Part shown: piece by piece, positions 1 to 8,996 of the stretch
Numbering within the stretch: the first letter of the stretch is position 1
How the letters are laid out: every line of letters begins with the position of its first letter
Assembly: GCA_033584155.1 (NCBI GenBank)
Contig: CP138355.1
Span: 4,739,501 to 4,803,500, forward strand
Direction: 5' to 3'
Length of the DNA stretch: 64,000 nt
DNA from: Candidatus Electrothrix scaldis
GTDB lineage: Bacteria > Desulfobacterota > Desulfobulbia > Desulfobulbales > Desulfobulbaceae
Notes under the pieces: model-generated
Told to the model about the DNA's origin: nothing
The model's input: only the letters and a program-made list of their open reading frames with translations
The model's database searches: none
Program-made: the position numbers and the translations under genes

Positions 1-1
1 A

Positions 2-334
2 GAAAACTATCTTGGAGCAGTCAATGAAATTCTGACCGAGTTGGAAAAAGAGGATTCTTCAGAAGCGATTTCGAAAGGAATTGCCACACTGAACAAAGAT
101 CAATCCTTTACGAACATTCTGACTGTTGAAAAAAACCGGGTCACGTCCTTTAAGGTTGATCCGCCTATTGCGATCAAAAACCTTTTAACGCACCTTCGTG
201 AAGGCGGGGGAACTGACTTGGAAAGCCTTGTCAATCTTGTCGCCCTGAAGACTCTGATTGGACGCAATATCCCCATAGGAGATATCCTGCCCCAGGCCGG
301 AGACACCCAGGACCTGCCGGATTATTTCGAATAA
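2..334 (+). CDS. C-terminal part of an unrecognised protein (5' end outside window)
   Basis: The reading frame is open from base 2 without a stop, so the gene begins before the window and only its last 110 or so residues are visible. The visible part is hydrophilic, with no membrane segment and no motif I can name; it ends in an acidic tail. It lies 9 bases upstream of a receiver-PATAN protein and probably shares its transcript, which suggests a signalling or gliding-type regulatory role, but that is inference only. Confidence 0.55.
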   Translation, partial: ENYLGAVNEILTELEKEDSSEAISKGIATLNKDQSFTNILTVEKNRVTSFKVDPPIAIKNLLTHLREGGGTDLESLVNLVALKTLIGRNIPIGDILPQAGDTQDLPDYFE

Positions 335-343
335 CAGGAACTC

Positions 344-1042
344 ATGAGCCGCAAAAACATCCTGATAGTAGACCGGGACAAGGACTTCCTACTGGAATTA
401 CGGGATTCTTTTCTTCCCTTCAAAAACGTCTATCAACTCGCCTTTGTTTCCACTCTTTCCAAGGCTCAGGAAATCCTGCGTAAATTTACAGTCCACATGG
501 TCATTGCCAATGTGCAGCTTTCAGGAGAAAGCGGTCTGGAGCTCCTTCTCTCTGTCCGGCGCTGGCATGCAGAAACCCATATTGTCCTCTACAGCGAGGA
601 GCTCAATGAAGAAATAAAACGATCTGCCTATCATAGCGGCGTCGCTGCTATCCTTCCTTACCCCTTTAAGTTTGAGGAACTCCTTAAAGTTCTGGCAAGT
701 ATCTTTGCCAAAGAATCCGGCAACACGACTATTCCAGATACAATTCCTTTGGCAGATCTGCTCCAACTCATAGGCATGGGACACCATTCCACAGACATCG
801 TTGTTATTAATGCTAAAAGAGAACGAGGAATCATTCGCATCCGGAAGGGAAATCTTCTTGAAGCCGAGGCTGCCGGTTTGCAAGGCGTGCAGGCTGTGAC
901 CGAAATGCTTTCCTGGGAGTCGCCGACCATCAAAACCTGTAAGGGAGGACATGGCGTCCCCTTATCAGCCCATCCCGTGCCTTTGCATGATGCTCTGATC
1001 CAGGCTGCTGCACGATTAGACGAGAAATCCCATAAAAATTAA
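344..1042 (+). CDS. Receiver-like protein with C-terminal PATAN (DUF4388) domain
   Basis: The 232-residue protein starts at an ATG preceded by AGGAA. Residues 5-120 have the pattern of a response-regulator receiver: hydrophobic beta-1 followed by VDRD, and a final LPYPF block. The position that normally holds the phospho-accepting Asp reads IANVQL, giving Asn, and the conserved Lys before PF is Tyr, so phosphorylation looks unlikely. Residues 135-200 match the PATAN/DUF4388 pattern (IPLADLLQLI, then GIIRIRKGNLLEAE), found in regulators of surface behaviour and two-component systems. It probably acts as a protein-interaction adaptor in the cytoplasm. The upstream partial gene is only 9 bases away. 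Confidence 0.75.
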   Translation: MSRKNILIVDRDKDFLLELRDSFLPFKNVYQLAFVSTLSKAQEILRKFTVHMVIANVQLSGESGLELLLSVRRWHAETHIVLYSEELNEEIKRSAYHSGVAAILPYPFKFEELLKVLASIFAKESGNTTIPDTIPLADLLQLIGMGHHSTDIVVINAKRERGIIRIRKGNLLEAEAAGLQGVQAVTEMLSWESPTIKTCKGGHGVPLSAHPVPLHDALIQAAARLDEKSHKN

Positions 1043-1159
1043 ACCACAAAGACACGAGAAGACACAAGGGAACCCGATCATCTTTCAGTACCCAATATAA
1101 CCAGTAGCACAAAGATACAAGCTGACAGGCTCCCTACACATTTCACCCTTTATCTCGGG

Positions 1160-1510
1160 TCATTTTTGAGCAGAAGACGCTGAATTGCCGCTTTCTTTTT
1201 CCATTTTTCCCGCTGTTTTCTTCTTCACAGCAGTTGCGGTGCCCGTAGCAGCAGGCGCCTCACTCACGGTGATATCATTTTTTAAGCGGGCAACCGTCTT
1301 TTCACCAATTCCATACACATTACTCAGGTCTTCCACCTTGGCAAAAGAGCCCTTCTCACTCCTATACTTGATGATAGACTCCGCCTTAACTCGCCCAATA
1401 CCCGGCAACGAGGTCAGCTCTTCTAAATTCGCTGTGTTAATATTGATGACAGCCGCTGCCGAAGCCGTCAGGAAAAAAACAAAGAACAGGGTAAGGTAGA
1501 ATGATCTCAT
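1160..1510 (-). CDS. ComEA-like helix-hairpin-helix protein, secreted or periplasmic
   Basis: The 116-residue product has an N-terminal hydrophobic signal segment (residues 4-20, ending near an Ala cluster) followed by two helix-hairpin-helix units (INTANLEELTSLPGIG and the later VYGIGEKTVARLK). This is the ComEA/competence family architecture of non-specific double-stranded DNA binding outside the cytoplasmic membrane, typically in natural transformation. The C-terminal 30 residues are Ala/Lys/Ser rich and probably disordered. A GGAGGGAG-like ribosome site precedes the start (reverse complement of ctccctcc near 1512). No other competence gene lies nearby, so the role in DNA uptake is a family-based guess. 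Confidence 0.8.
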   Translation of the reverse strand: MRSFYLTLFFVFFLTASAAAVININTANLEELTSLPGIGRVKAESIIKYRSEKGSFAKVEDLSNVYGIGEKTVARLKNDITVSEAPAATGTATAVKKKTAGKMEKESGNSASSAQK

Positions 1511-1844
1511 AACTCCCTCCTTCTCAAGTTTTTAATCTATCACCTACTCACGCAGGTATTCTTATCTGAGCTTCGAAGCTCACCAACTATAGGCCTGTTC
1601 ATCGTCGCAAGTCAATAAAAAAATACTGCCTTTACAACTCGTTATCCAGTAAACACTTATTTTCATTGTCGCACAACAAAATTTCTTTTTTACACTTTCA
1701 ACTTTTTTTTCCAGAAGATACCCTGTACAGTTTACAAGATCATTACGCGGTTCCCTTGCACCGCAGAGTTAACAGCATAAGTATCTTTATATCTTCCAAA
1801 GAAGATTCTTTTCAATCCTATAGCATCGACACAATATACCTCCC
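1511..1844. other. Intergenic region between divergent genes, 334 bp
   Basis: The region separates the ComEA-like gene (minus) from the sat-cysC gene (plus) and must hold both promoters. It is AT-rich with T-runs around 1680-1710. I could not pick a convincing promoter box, operator or small gene; a 60-codon open frame inside it has no support. Confidence 0.4.
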
Positions 1845-3557
1845 ATGAAGGATAACCTTTCCCACAGCATTTCCTACTCAGAAAGTCTGATCGTTCATTC
1901 TTGCCGAGCCAAGGAATTACGATCCGAGGCTGTCCACCTTGTCTCCCGCGACCTGAATAGGCGTCAAATCCGCGACCTTGAATCTCTGCTCAACCGCGCC
2001 TTTTATCCTTTGGCTGGTTTTATGGGCCGGGATGATTACCAAAGCGTATTACAAGATATGCGCCTGAGCGATGGCTCTATCTGGCCGATTCCAATTTGTC
2101 TTGATGTTCAGGAGGAGTTTGCCGCATCTTTACAACCAGGGCAACGCATAGGACTCAATGATCAGGAAGGCTTTCTTCTGGCTATCCTCACGATCAGCGA
2201 CATCTGGAAAGCAGATAAAAAAGCAGAGGCACAAGCTATCTACGGCACTGCTGATCCAGAACAGCACCCCGCAGTACAAGCGCTCTTCTCCGAGGTGAAC
2301 GACTGGTATATAGGCGGGAGCGTGGAGGGAGTGACCCTACCAATCCATTATGATTTTTGTGACCTTCGCCTGACACCGGCAGAGAGCAACCGCCGCTTCA
2401 TTCAGTATGGCTGGCGAAAGGTGGTTGGTTTTCACACCAAGGAATACCTGCATTGCGCCCATAGGGAGATGGTTATGGCTGCAGCCCGCGATACCGGTAG
2501 TTCCCTCTTCCTGCATCCCGTGGTTGGCTTGGACCATCCCGGCAATATGGAGCATTACACCCATGTGCATTGCTATCAGGAATTTGTCCAGCATTTTCCA
2601 CGCAATATGATCCAACTGGGCATCATCCCCTTAGCAGAACGAAATGCTGGCCCCAGAGAGGCACTCTGGCATGCTCTCATACGGAAGAACTACGGGTGTA
2701 GCCATTTCATAGTCGCAGCAGACCACGGCGACCCCTTTGCAGACACCAATATCGATCTTTTTTATCCCCAGGGAGAAGCCCAGCAACTTGTTGCCTCCTT
2801 AGCCGCAGATACTGGCATTGAAATGGTTCCAGAACGAGCAATGGGCTATGCGGAACAACGAGGAAAATATGTCTATCTCGCAGAAACCCCTGATGAAGAG
2901 GTCAAGAATATTACCTCTAAGGAGCTCAAACGACGTCTGGAGCAAGGAGAGAACATACCGGAATGGTTTTCCTTTCCCAATGTGGTTGCTGAACTACGCC
3001 GTTCCTTTCCACCACGTTCAAAACAGGGATTCACTGTCTTTCTTACCGGCCTGTCCGGTTCAGGAAAATCAACCATTGCCAAGGTATTAATGGTTCGTTT
3101 CATGGAAATGCGTGATCGACCTGTCACCCTGCTGGATGGCGATATTGTTCGCAAAAATCTCTCCTCAGAACTCACATTTTCCGAGGAACATCGCAACCTC
3201 AATGTGACTCGAATCGGCTTTGTGGCCAGCGAGATCACCAAGAACGGCGGCATTGCCCTCTGCGCACCCATTGCACCCTACGAGGAACCCCGCCAGGAGA
3301 ATCGACGCCTGATCAGTCGATACGGCGGCTATATCGAGGTGCATATTGCCACCCCCCTGGAGGTCTGCGAGCAGCGTGACCGCAAAGGCCTCTACGAAAA
3401 GGCTCGGGCAGGCCTGGTTAAGGGGGTGACCGGCATCTCTGATCCCTACATTCCGCCAAGCAACCCGGAAATCGTGATTGACACCTCAAAAATGACCCCG
3501 GCCGAAGCTGTGCAGGAGATCTTTCTTTATCTTGAAGAACAGGGATATATTCGCTAG
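1845..3557 (+). CDS. Sulfate adenylyltransferase-like / adenylylsulfate kinase fusion
   Basis: The 570-residue protein has an ATP-sulfurylase fold region (about 30-385) followed by an APS kinase (about 396-570). The kinase half looks intact: P-loop GLSGSGKST near 402, LDGDIVRK, and the APIAPYEEPR loop, so it should make PAPS from APS. The sulfurylase half is recognisable (VGLDHPGN, GPREALWHA, IPEWFSFP), but the QTRNP nucleotide motif reads HTKEY (197-201), with HxxH kept at 203-206. The usual GRDHAG reads AADHGD near 291. Those changes remove residues that contact ATP and sulfate in studied enzymes, so sulfurylase activity is uncertain. No strong ribosome site precedes the ATG. It is unlike the single-domain dissimilatory Sat of sulfate reducers. 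Confidence 0.85.
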   Translation: MKDNLSHSISYSESLIVHSCRAKELRSEAVHLVSRDLNRRQIRDLESLLNRAFYPLAGFMGRDDYQSVLQDMRLSDGSIWPIPICLDVQEEFAASLQPGQRIGLNDQEGFLLAILTISDIWKADKKAEAQAIYGTADPEQHPAVQALFSEVNDWYIGGSVEGVTLPIHYDFCDLRLTPAESNRRFIQYGWRKVVGFHTKEYLHCAHREMVMAAARDTGSSLFLHPVVGLDHPGNMEHYTHVHCYQEFVQHFPRNMIQLGIIPLAERNAGPREALWHALIRKNYGCSHFIVAADHGDPFADTNIDLFYPQGEAQQLVASLAADTGIEMVPERAMGYAEQRGKYVYLAETPDEEVKNITSKELKRRLEQGENIPEWFSFPNVVAELRRSFPPRSKQGFTVFLTGLSGSGKSTIAKVLMVRFMEMRDRPVTLLDGDIVRKNLSSELTFSEEHRNLNVTRIGFVASEITKNGGIALCAPIAPYEEPRQENRRLISRYGGYIEVHIATPLEVCEQRDRKGLYEKARAGLVKGVTGISDPYIPPSNPEIVIDTSKMTPAEAVQEIFLYLEEQGYIR

Positions 3558-3621
3558 GCATTGCCAGCTCCCAAACGATCATATTGTTTTGAGTTTCAGG
3601 CAAGAATATGCTATATCCTAC

Positions 3622-3652
3622 CTAGTGGTCCCCATAACCACAACCCCACTAG
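3622..3652. other. Imperfect hairpin downstream of sat-cysC
   Basis: CTAGTGG at 3622-3628 pairs with CCACTAG at 3646-3652, with an inner tggt/acca pair. There is no T-run directly after it, so it may be a weak terminator or just a palindrome between two co-directional genes. Confidence 0.3.
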
Positions 3653-3771
3653 ATGACACGGTTCTTTTACTCTCAGTCTCCCTTCATTGTTGAAAATTTT
3701 GTAAAATGATGGCAGGCAGTTTATGAGGAACCTTTGTTGTTTGATATTGCTCTGCCAGCGAGTAAGAACGT

Positions 3772-5085
3772 ATGAACCTAAATAGCTTTATCTGTACCTT
3801 CAGTTTCTTGATAGCCGTAGCCTTTGTCAATATTTTACCAGAGATCTGCTCTGCTCAAGAATCTGACCTCAAAGCAAAAAAACCTCTCGCCTCCTATCTT
3901 GAGCAGGCCCTGGCCAATAATGATTCCCTCCAGGCTATGCGTGCTAAACTACGAGCAATCTCCTACAAAATCCCCCAAGCAGGGGTCCTTCCCGACCCCA
4001 AGCTTGCTGTTCAGTATTATCTTGAGCCCATAGAAACCAGAACCGGCCCCCAGCAAGCAGCCCTAGGTATAACGCAAGGCCTGCCTTGGTTCGGGAAGCT
4101 TGCTCTGCTTCGGAAACTTGCTGACCACGACCAGGTCATTGCCGGGGCTGAACTTGCGGCCACAGAGCTTGATGTGGCTCGCCAAGTGAAAGAGACGTAT
4201 ATTGCGTACTGTTTTCTGGGCCGATCACAGCAGATTTTTACCGACAACCTAGAGTTACTCCAATACCTTGAAGGCATTGCCCGTGATCGCTATACCGGTG
4301 GCAAAGCAACCTATTTTGATGTACTCAAGGTACAGACTGAACTGGCACAAACCCGGGAAAAGGTGCGCACCTTACAAGATAAGACCTCCTATCTCCGTGT
4401 TCAGCTGAATAATCTCCTTGGAACAGACCCGGAACTGGCTCGTCCTATTCCTGACACAGTCCCTGAGCTGGCCCTGAAAAAGAAAGAACATGTCATCTAC
4501 AAGCTCGCCCTTGAGCATTCGCCTTTGCTGACCGCTGCCCAGGAACGTATTGCCAAGACACAGACAGGCACGGCTTTGACAGAGAAAGATTTCTTCCCGG
4601 ACTTCCAGGTCTCACTCAAGACTCTCTTCACAGGCTCGGCTGAATACGGCAATCCACCGGATAGTGGCTCTGACCCCATTATTGCCGGAGTAAGCATGAA
4701 TATCCCCCTGTTCCGGGAACGCCGCCATGCCAGGGTAGCTGAACAGAAAGAAGCTCTTCAAAGTGCCCAGGCTCTACAGGCTGAACAGAAGCGAGGAATA
4801 CACAACCGCATTGAGCAGGCTCTCTATACCTATCAAGATGCGGAACATCGAGTCGCCCTGTACAGAGAAGAACTCCTGCCCAAGGTCAGACAGCAACTCG
4901 AAGTGGCTGTGAGCGGGTTCCAAAGCGGCAAGAATTCTATCCTGGAGATTATTGATGCAGAAAAAAGCTTATTGGGATTTGAACTCGCTGAAAGCCGAGC
5001 TTTGACAGACAAGGCCATTGCCCTTGCCAAACTGGAGGCGCAAACAGGGATCATCTTAGCTGATTGGCGGGGAAACGAAGAATAG
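3772..5085 (+). CDS. TolC-family outer membrane efflux protein (CusC/CzcC type)
   Basis: The 437-residue protein has a signal peptide (residues 1-28, ending in ICSA) and the duplicated helical repeat of TolC-family outer membrane factors (ALANNDSLQAM...KIPQAGVLPDP in the first half; LALEHSPLLTAA...FPDFQVSL in the second). It would form the outer-membrane channel of a tripartite heavy-metal pump. It is followed by a YHS-domain gene and an RND adaptor with copper-binding modules, so copper or silver is the likely substrate. The inner-membrane pump gene that usually completes this operon is not next to it; a matching gene lies at 44.7 kb. Confidence 0.88.
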   Translation: MNLNSFICTFSFLIAVAFVNILPEICSAQESDLKAKKPLASYLEQALANNDSLQAMRAKLRAISYKIPQAGVLPDPKLAVQYYLEPIETRTGPQQAALGITQGLPWFGKLALLRKLADHDQVIAGAELAATELDVARQVKETYIAYCFLGRSQQIFTDNLELLQYLEGIARDRYTGGKATYFDVLKVQTELAQTREKVRTLQDKTSYLRVQLNNLLGTDPELARPIPDTVPELALKKKEHVIYKLALEHSPLLTAAQERIAKTQTGTALTEKDFFPDFQVSLKTLFTGSAEYGNPPDSGSDPIIAGVSMNIPLFRERRHARVAEQKEALQSAQALQAEQKRGIHNRIEQALYTYQDAEHRVALYREELLPKVRQQLEVAVSGFQSGKNSILEIIDAEKSLLGFELAESRALTDKAIALAKLEAQTGIILADWRGNEE

Positions 5086-5088
5086 GTT

Positions 5089-5150
5089 GTAGGGGTGAAC
5101 CTATGTGTTCGCCCTTGTTATACCGGGCACGGCATGCCGTTGCCCCTACA
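5089..5150. repeat. Dispersed palindromic repeat, copy A
   Basis: This intergenic element begins with GTAGGGG, contains the nested pairs GAAC/GTTC and GGCACGGCATGCCG, and ends in CCCCTAC. The same architecture recurs at 22094, 23917, 25880 and 27420. Here it sits between the tolC-like gene and the YHS gene, immediately after the stop codon. Confidence 0.8.
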
Positions 5151-5221
5151 GCATAATGCAGGCTGCCGGAACAGCTCCCAATGCCTGTTATATTAACAAC
5201 ATAAATATCAAGGAGTCTGTT

Positions 5222-5554
5222 ATGCGTATTATGAAATCATTCAATATTACTGGTCTTTGCCTTTTTCTGCTTTTATGCTTTGCAGGAAGCGTTTTTGCTG
5301 CTCCTCAAACCAAATGTCCGGTTATGGGCGGTGATATAAATAAAGAAATCTATGCTGATTACGAGGGGAAACGCATCTATTTCTGCTGCCCTGCATGTAT
5401 TCCTGCATTTGAAAAAGATCCGGAAAAATACCTTGCCAAGCTGAAAGAGATGGACATGGAGCCAGCAGATATCCCTGCAGAAGACGAAGGCAATGATGCA
5501 GCACCGGCAGAGCATGATGCAAACCACGAAGGTCATGCTGAACACGCCCAATAA
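5222..5554 (+). CDS. Small secreted YHS-domain metal-binding protein
   Basis: I place the start at the ATG at 5222, which has AAGGAG 7 bases upstream; an earlier in-frame start lies within a dispersed repeat and is unlikely. The 110-residue product has a signal peptide (residues 1-25, ending FAA) and a YHS-like domain: KCPVMGG near the start and FCCPACIPAF in the middle, giving Cys ligands for a soft metal. The tail is rich in His, Glu and Asp (HDANHEGHAEH), suited to copper or zinc. It lies between the outer-membrane and adaptor genes of an efflux system and probably acts as a periplasmic metal carrier. Confidence 0.82.
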   Translation: MRIMKSFNITGLCLFLLLCFAGSVFAAPQTKCPVMGGDINKEIYADYEGKRIYFCCPACIPAFEKDPEKYLAKLKEMDMEPADIPAEDEGNDAAPAEHDANHEGHAEHAQ

Positions 5555-5696
5555 CCCTCACCCTGCAACCGTCCCGGCCTGCCGCGCCGGGATGGCATGA
5601 GACTGGACAGTGAAAACCAAAAACCGACCACGTTTTCGGCCAACATCTCCGACCATTTTCAGATAAGTTCAGACAAGAGATCACGAGGAAAATATC

Positions 5697-7790
5697 ATGC
5701 AGGCTCTGTTGCGTTACCTGATCATTCTCATCTGCTGTGGGCTTTTTTTCATTTCAGGGCCATCCTTTGCAGAACAAACAGATCAGCACAAAAATCCTGC
5801 TGAGCAACATGAGCAGGGGCCGGAAACCGTCTGGACCTGCTCTATGCATCCGCAGATTCAGTTGCCGGAGTCCGGCCAATGCCCTCTCTGCTTTATGGAC
5901 CTGATTGAGGTGGAAAAGCAGAGCAACGAGGAACGCCTCAGCCTCCGCCAGATCTCCCTGGACCATCAGGCAAGGAAACTGGCAGAGATCGATGTGCAGC
6001 CAGTCACCCGGGGCAATAAGGAAAGCGATGCGACTGTCCAGATCTTCGGTCGGATTGATTATGATGAAACCAGGGTCAGCACCATCACTTCCTGGGTGGA
6101 TGGTCGAATCGACAAGCTCTTTGTCGATTATACCGGTGCCAGCGTACAACGTGGTCAGGCCGTGGCTGAGGTCTACAGTCCAAATTTGTTCACGGCCCAG
6201 GCAGAGCTTATTCAGGCTGCCAAAGAGTACGAACGTACCCGACAGTCCGGCAATGAACTGGTCAAAAAGATGTCCGCCCGGACCCTGGAAGCAAGCCGGG
6301 AGAAGTTGCACCTCCTGGGCATCGGGAAAAAACAGATCCAGTCTCTAGAGGCACAGACCCAACCCACCCGTGACATCCCCCTCACCGCCCCTTTAGCCGG
6401 TATCGTCATAGAAAAACATGTCAACGAGGGCATGTATGTCAAAACCGGCAATCCGGTCTACACCCTGGCTGATCTGGCCCAGGTCTGGGTGATCCTTGAA
6501 GTGTATGAAACTGATCTTCATGCTGTCAGCATGGGCCAGAAAGTCGGCTTTACCGTAGAGGCCTACCCTGGCACGGAATTCCAGGGCAAGGTGGTCTATA
6601 TTGACCCGCTGGTCGACAAGAAGAATCGGACCGTGCGCGTCCGCCTCAATGCTGAGAACAAAAAAGGAAAACTGAAGCCCGGCATGTTTGTTCGGGCGGA
6701 GCTGGTCGCTCCAACAGAAAAACAAGGCCAGGCACCGCTACTGATCCCGGCCTCAGCCCCCTTACTCACCGGCAAACGGGCCTTGGTCTATGTCCAGGTA
6801 CCAGACGAACCAGGCACCTACATCGGGCGTGAGATCGTGCTCGGTTCACGACGCGGAGGATTTTACGAGATACGAAGCGGCTTGAAAGAAGGCGAGCTGG
6901 TGGTTGTTCGCGGCAATTTCAAGATTGATTCCGCCATCCAACTCCAGGCCCGTCCCTCCATGATGAATCCCTATAGTGGGAGAAGTGGAGACAAACAAGA
7001 CAATGCCTTTCCTGAGCTGTTCACCTCCCGGCTTGACCTCTTAAACCAGGATTTTGTCGCATTTTCCCGAGAGATCCACAAGCAGGATGGAGGGCAATAT
7101 CGCTCAACCTTGCAGGGCTTCAAACGGACGCTCTCAGCCATTACTGAAGATGGGCTCAAAGAAGAGGAGCGACTGAGCTGGCAGGAATTTGCCATGCTCC
7201 TGAAAAACGACCTTATCCTTCTTCAGGAAGCAGAAGACGCTCAAGAAGCGCAACGGATCTACGTGGAGTTTGCCGAGCATTTTCATCAGATTCGCGAACG
7301 CTTTGCTATTCAGGATGTCCCGGCAATGCATGCCGCCTCCCCGGAACTCCAGGCTAAGGTGGGAGAATTGCTCAAAGGCTACCTGATTCTCCAACAAAAC
7401 CTTGCCGCAGACAATGAGCAGGTGGCACTGGAGTCGGCAGCAGCCCTCCCACCCTTAACAGCCGCCTTAACCACGGCTCTCCGCCAAACAGCAGCAAAGG
7501 AAGCAGGTGAGCTGGCAAATCGTCTGGAAGAAGGGATGCATGGAGTATCAGCAGCCGGGAATCTGGCAAAGCTTCGCACGGCCTTCTCTCCCTATAGTCA
7601 GGCTGTGGTTGAGACCGTGGAGAGCTATGGCAGCAACGACCACACCTCCTGGTTTGTCCACTTCTGCCCTATGGCCTTTGACAATACCGGCGCGACCTGG
7701 CTGGCCCCGTCAGAAGAGATCAATAATCCCTATTTCGGTGCCATGATGCTCCGTTGCGGGGAAGTGCGCAAGCAGCTGACTCAGGAGTAA
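5697..7790 (+). CDS. RND efflux periplasmic adaptor (CusB-like) with heavy-metal-binding and DUF3347 domains
   Basis: The 697-residue protein has a signal peptide (1-25) and then a heavy-metal-binding module (WTCSMHPQI...CPLCFMDL, about 47-70). Next come the barrel-sandwich, hairpin and beta-barrel parts of a membrane-fusion protein (about 100-430; the motif LTAPLAGIVIEKHVNEGMYV marks the lipoyl-like half). The last 250 residues fit a DUF3347-type helical domain, followed by CPMAF...WLAPSEEINNPYFG..MLRCGEV, a Cys/Met-rich site typical of copper-handling adaptors. It would link the TolC-like channel to an RND pump and pass Cu(I)/Ag(I). Unusually, a patatin gene rather than the pump gene follows it. 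Confidence 0.88.
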   Translation: MQALLRYLIILICCGLFFISGPSFAEQTDQHKNPAEQHEQGPETVWTCSMHPQIQLPESGQCPLCFMDLIEVEKQSNEERLSLRQISLDHQARKLAEIDVQPVTRGNKESDATVQIFGRIDYDETRVSTITSWVDGRIDKLFVDYTGASVQRGQAVAEVYSPNLFTAQAELIQAAKEYERTRQSGNELVKKMSARTLEASREKLHLLGIGKKQIQSLEAQTQPTRDIPLTAPLAGIVIEKHVNEGMYVKTGNPVYTLADLAQVWVILEVYETDLHAVSMGQKVGFTVEAYPGTEFQGKVVYIDPLVDKKNRTVRVRLNAENKKGKLKPGMFVRAELVAPTEKQGQAPLLIPASAPLLTGKRALVYVQVPDEPGTYIGREIVLGSRRGGFYEIRSGLKEGELVVVRGNFKIDSAIQLQARPSMMNPYSGRSGDKQDNAFPELFTSRLDLLNQDFVAFSREIHKQDGGQYRSTLQGFKRTLSAITEDGLKEEERLSWQEFAMLLKNDLILLQEAEDAQEAQRIYVEFAEHFHQIRERFAIQDVPAMHAASPELQAKVGELLKGYLILQQNLAADNEQVALESAAALPPLTAALTTALRQTAAKEAGELANRLEEGMHGVSAAGNLAKLRTAFSPYSQAVVETVESYGSNDHTSWFVHFCPMAFDNTGATWLAPSEEINNPYFGAMMLRCGEVRKQLTQE

Positions 7791-7851
7791 CTCATCTCTC
7801 TCCCACTTTTTCAAACCTCAGATTCCCGTTCCCATGAAAGGCGGTACGATA

Positions 7852-8994
7852 ATGAACCGCAAAGTACATAACATTGTCACAGCACCGGGGAAAAAGAAAA
7901 TCCTGGCTATTGACGCCGGGGGCACCCGGGGCGTTATCTCCTTCGAGATTCTGGCCCGTATGGAAGCAATACTCAGAGAGGAACTGGGGGCAAGTGATGA
8001 CTTTGTGTTGGCTGATTATTTCGACTTTTTCGCCGGAACAAGTGCCAGTGCCAATATTGCCTGCTTTTTGTCCTTAGGTCTGTCAATCGAAAAAATCCGT
8101 GCCCTGTCAAGAGAGCATGTCCGCCTGTCCTTTGCCAAAAATGCATGGCACTGGCGCTGGCGCTCCAAATTTGATGGCCAATATGTCACTGCTGCGCTGA
8201 AGAAAGAGCTGGGCGAAGACATGCTCCTCGGAACAGATGCGCTCAACACCTTACTCATGCTGGTGATGCGGAATGCCCAAACCGAATCACCATGGCCGGT
8301 CACGAACAATCCCTATGCGATGTTCAATAAACGGGATATGCCAGGCTGCAACCTTGACCTCCCCTTATGGCAGCTGGTCAGGGCCAGCTCAGCAGCACCC
8401 CCACTCTTTTCGCCACAAAAAATTCAGATCGGCGAGCATGAATTTGTCTTTGAAGATGGTGCGATCAGCCCCTACAGCAATCCCGCCTTTATCGCCTTTC
8501 TTCAGGCAACCGTTGAACCATATAATATCTGTTGGAAAAGCGGCATAGAGGATATACTTCTTGTCTCTGTGGGCAATGGCAGATACAGTGAAAAATGTGA
8601 CGCGCTTCATCCGATGGGAAGAACACTGCTCGAAAACGCCAAGACTCTCCCGATCAGTCTTCTACGGGCGGCGAATGATGAGCAGGACATGCTGTGCAGG
8701 GTCTTTGGCCACTGCCTGACAGGTCCTCTTCTGGACAGTGAAATCGGTGATCTCATCAACAGCCAAGGCCCTGTTTCACCAAAGCTTTTCACCTATATCC
8801 GCTATAATTTCGATATAGACGAAGATTTCTTTCAGGGGATAGGCATGAACGATATTGATATGGATATCATCAGATCTGTTGCTGCTGCTGACCATCTGGA
8901 AGAACTTGAGGACATAGGCACGGAGGTAGGCAAACACCTTGTCAGCAAAGAGCATTATCAGAACTTTCTCTTTAAGAATACAAATAATGTGTAG
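7852..8994 (+). CDS. Patatin-like phospholipase, first gene of a putative defence cassette
   Basis: I prefer the ATG at 7852, with AAAGGCGGT upstream, over one at 7834; this gives 380 residues. The patatin oxyanion motif appears as DAGGTRG near the N-terminus, the nucleophile elbow as GTSAS (canonical GxSxG with the last Gly replaced by Ser), and the dyad Asp in EDGAIS in the middle. It probably hydrolyses membrane lipids in the cytoplasm. Patatin effectors are common in abortive-infection systems such as CBASS, and here the gene is followed almost without gap by a SLOG-like and a TIR gene. The final bases contain a short direct repeat (aatgtgtag twice) that supplies both this stop codon and the next start. 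Confidence 0.8.
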   Translation: MNRKVHNIVTAPGKKKILAIDAGGTRGVISFEILARMEAILREELGASDDFVLADYFDFFAGTSASANIACFLSLGLSIEKIRALSREHVRLSFAKNAWHWRWRSKFDGQYVTAALKKELGEDMLLGTDALNTLLMLVMRNAQTESPWPVTNNPYAMFNKRDMPGCNLDLPLWQLVRASSAAPPLFSPQKIQIGEHEFVFEDGAISPYSNPAFIAFLQATVEPYNICWKSGIEDILLVSVGNGRYSEKCDALHPMGRTLLENAKTLPISLLRAANDEQDMLCRVFGHCLTGPLLDSEIGDLINSQGPVSPKLFTYIRYNFDIDEDFFQGIGMNDIDMDIIRSVAAADHLEELEDIGTEVGKHLVSKEHYQNFLFKNTNNV

Positions 8995-8996
8995 TA

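Noticed and set aside
1666-1848. 60-codon frame upstream of sat-cysC
   Set aside because: AT-rich spacer with low-complexity protein, no ribosome site and overlap with the gene start.
5105-5221. Extended start for the YHS protein
   Set aside because: The extension lies largely in a dispersed repeat; the ATG at 5222 has a strong ribosome site and gives a proper signal peptide.
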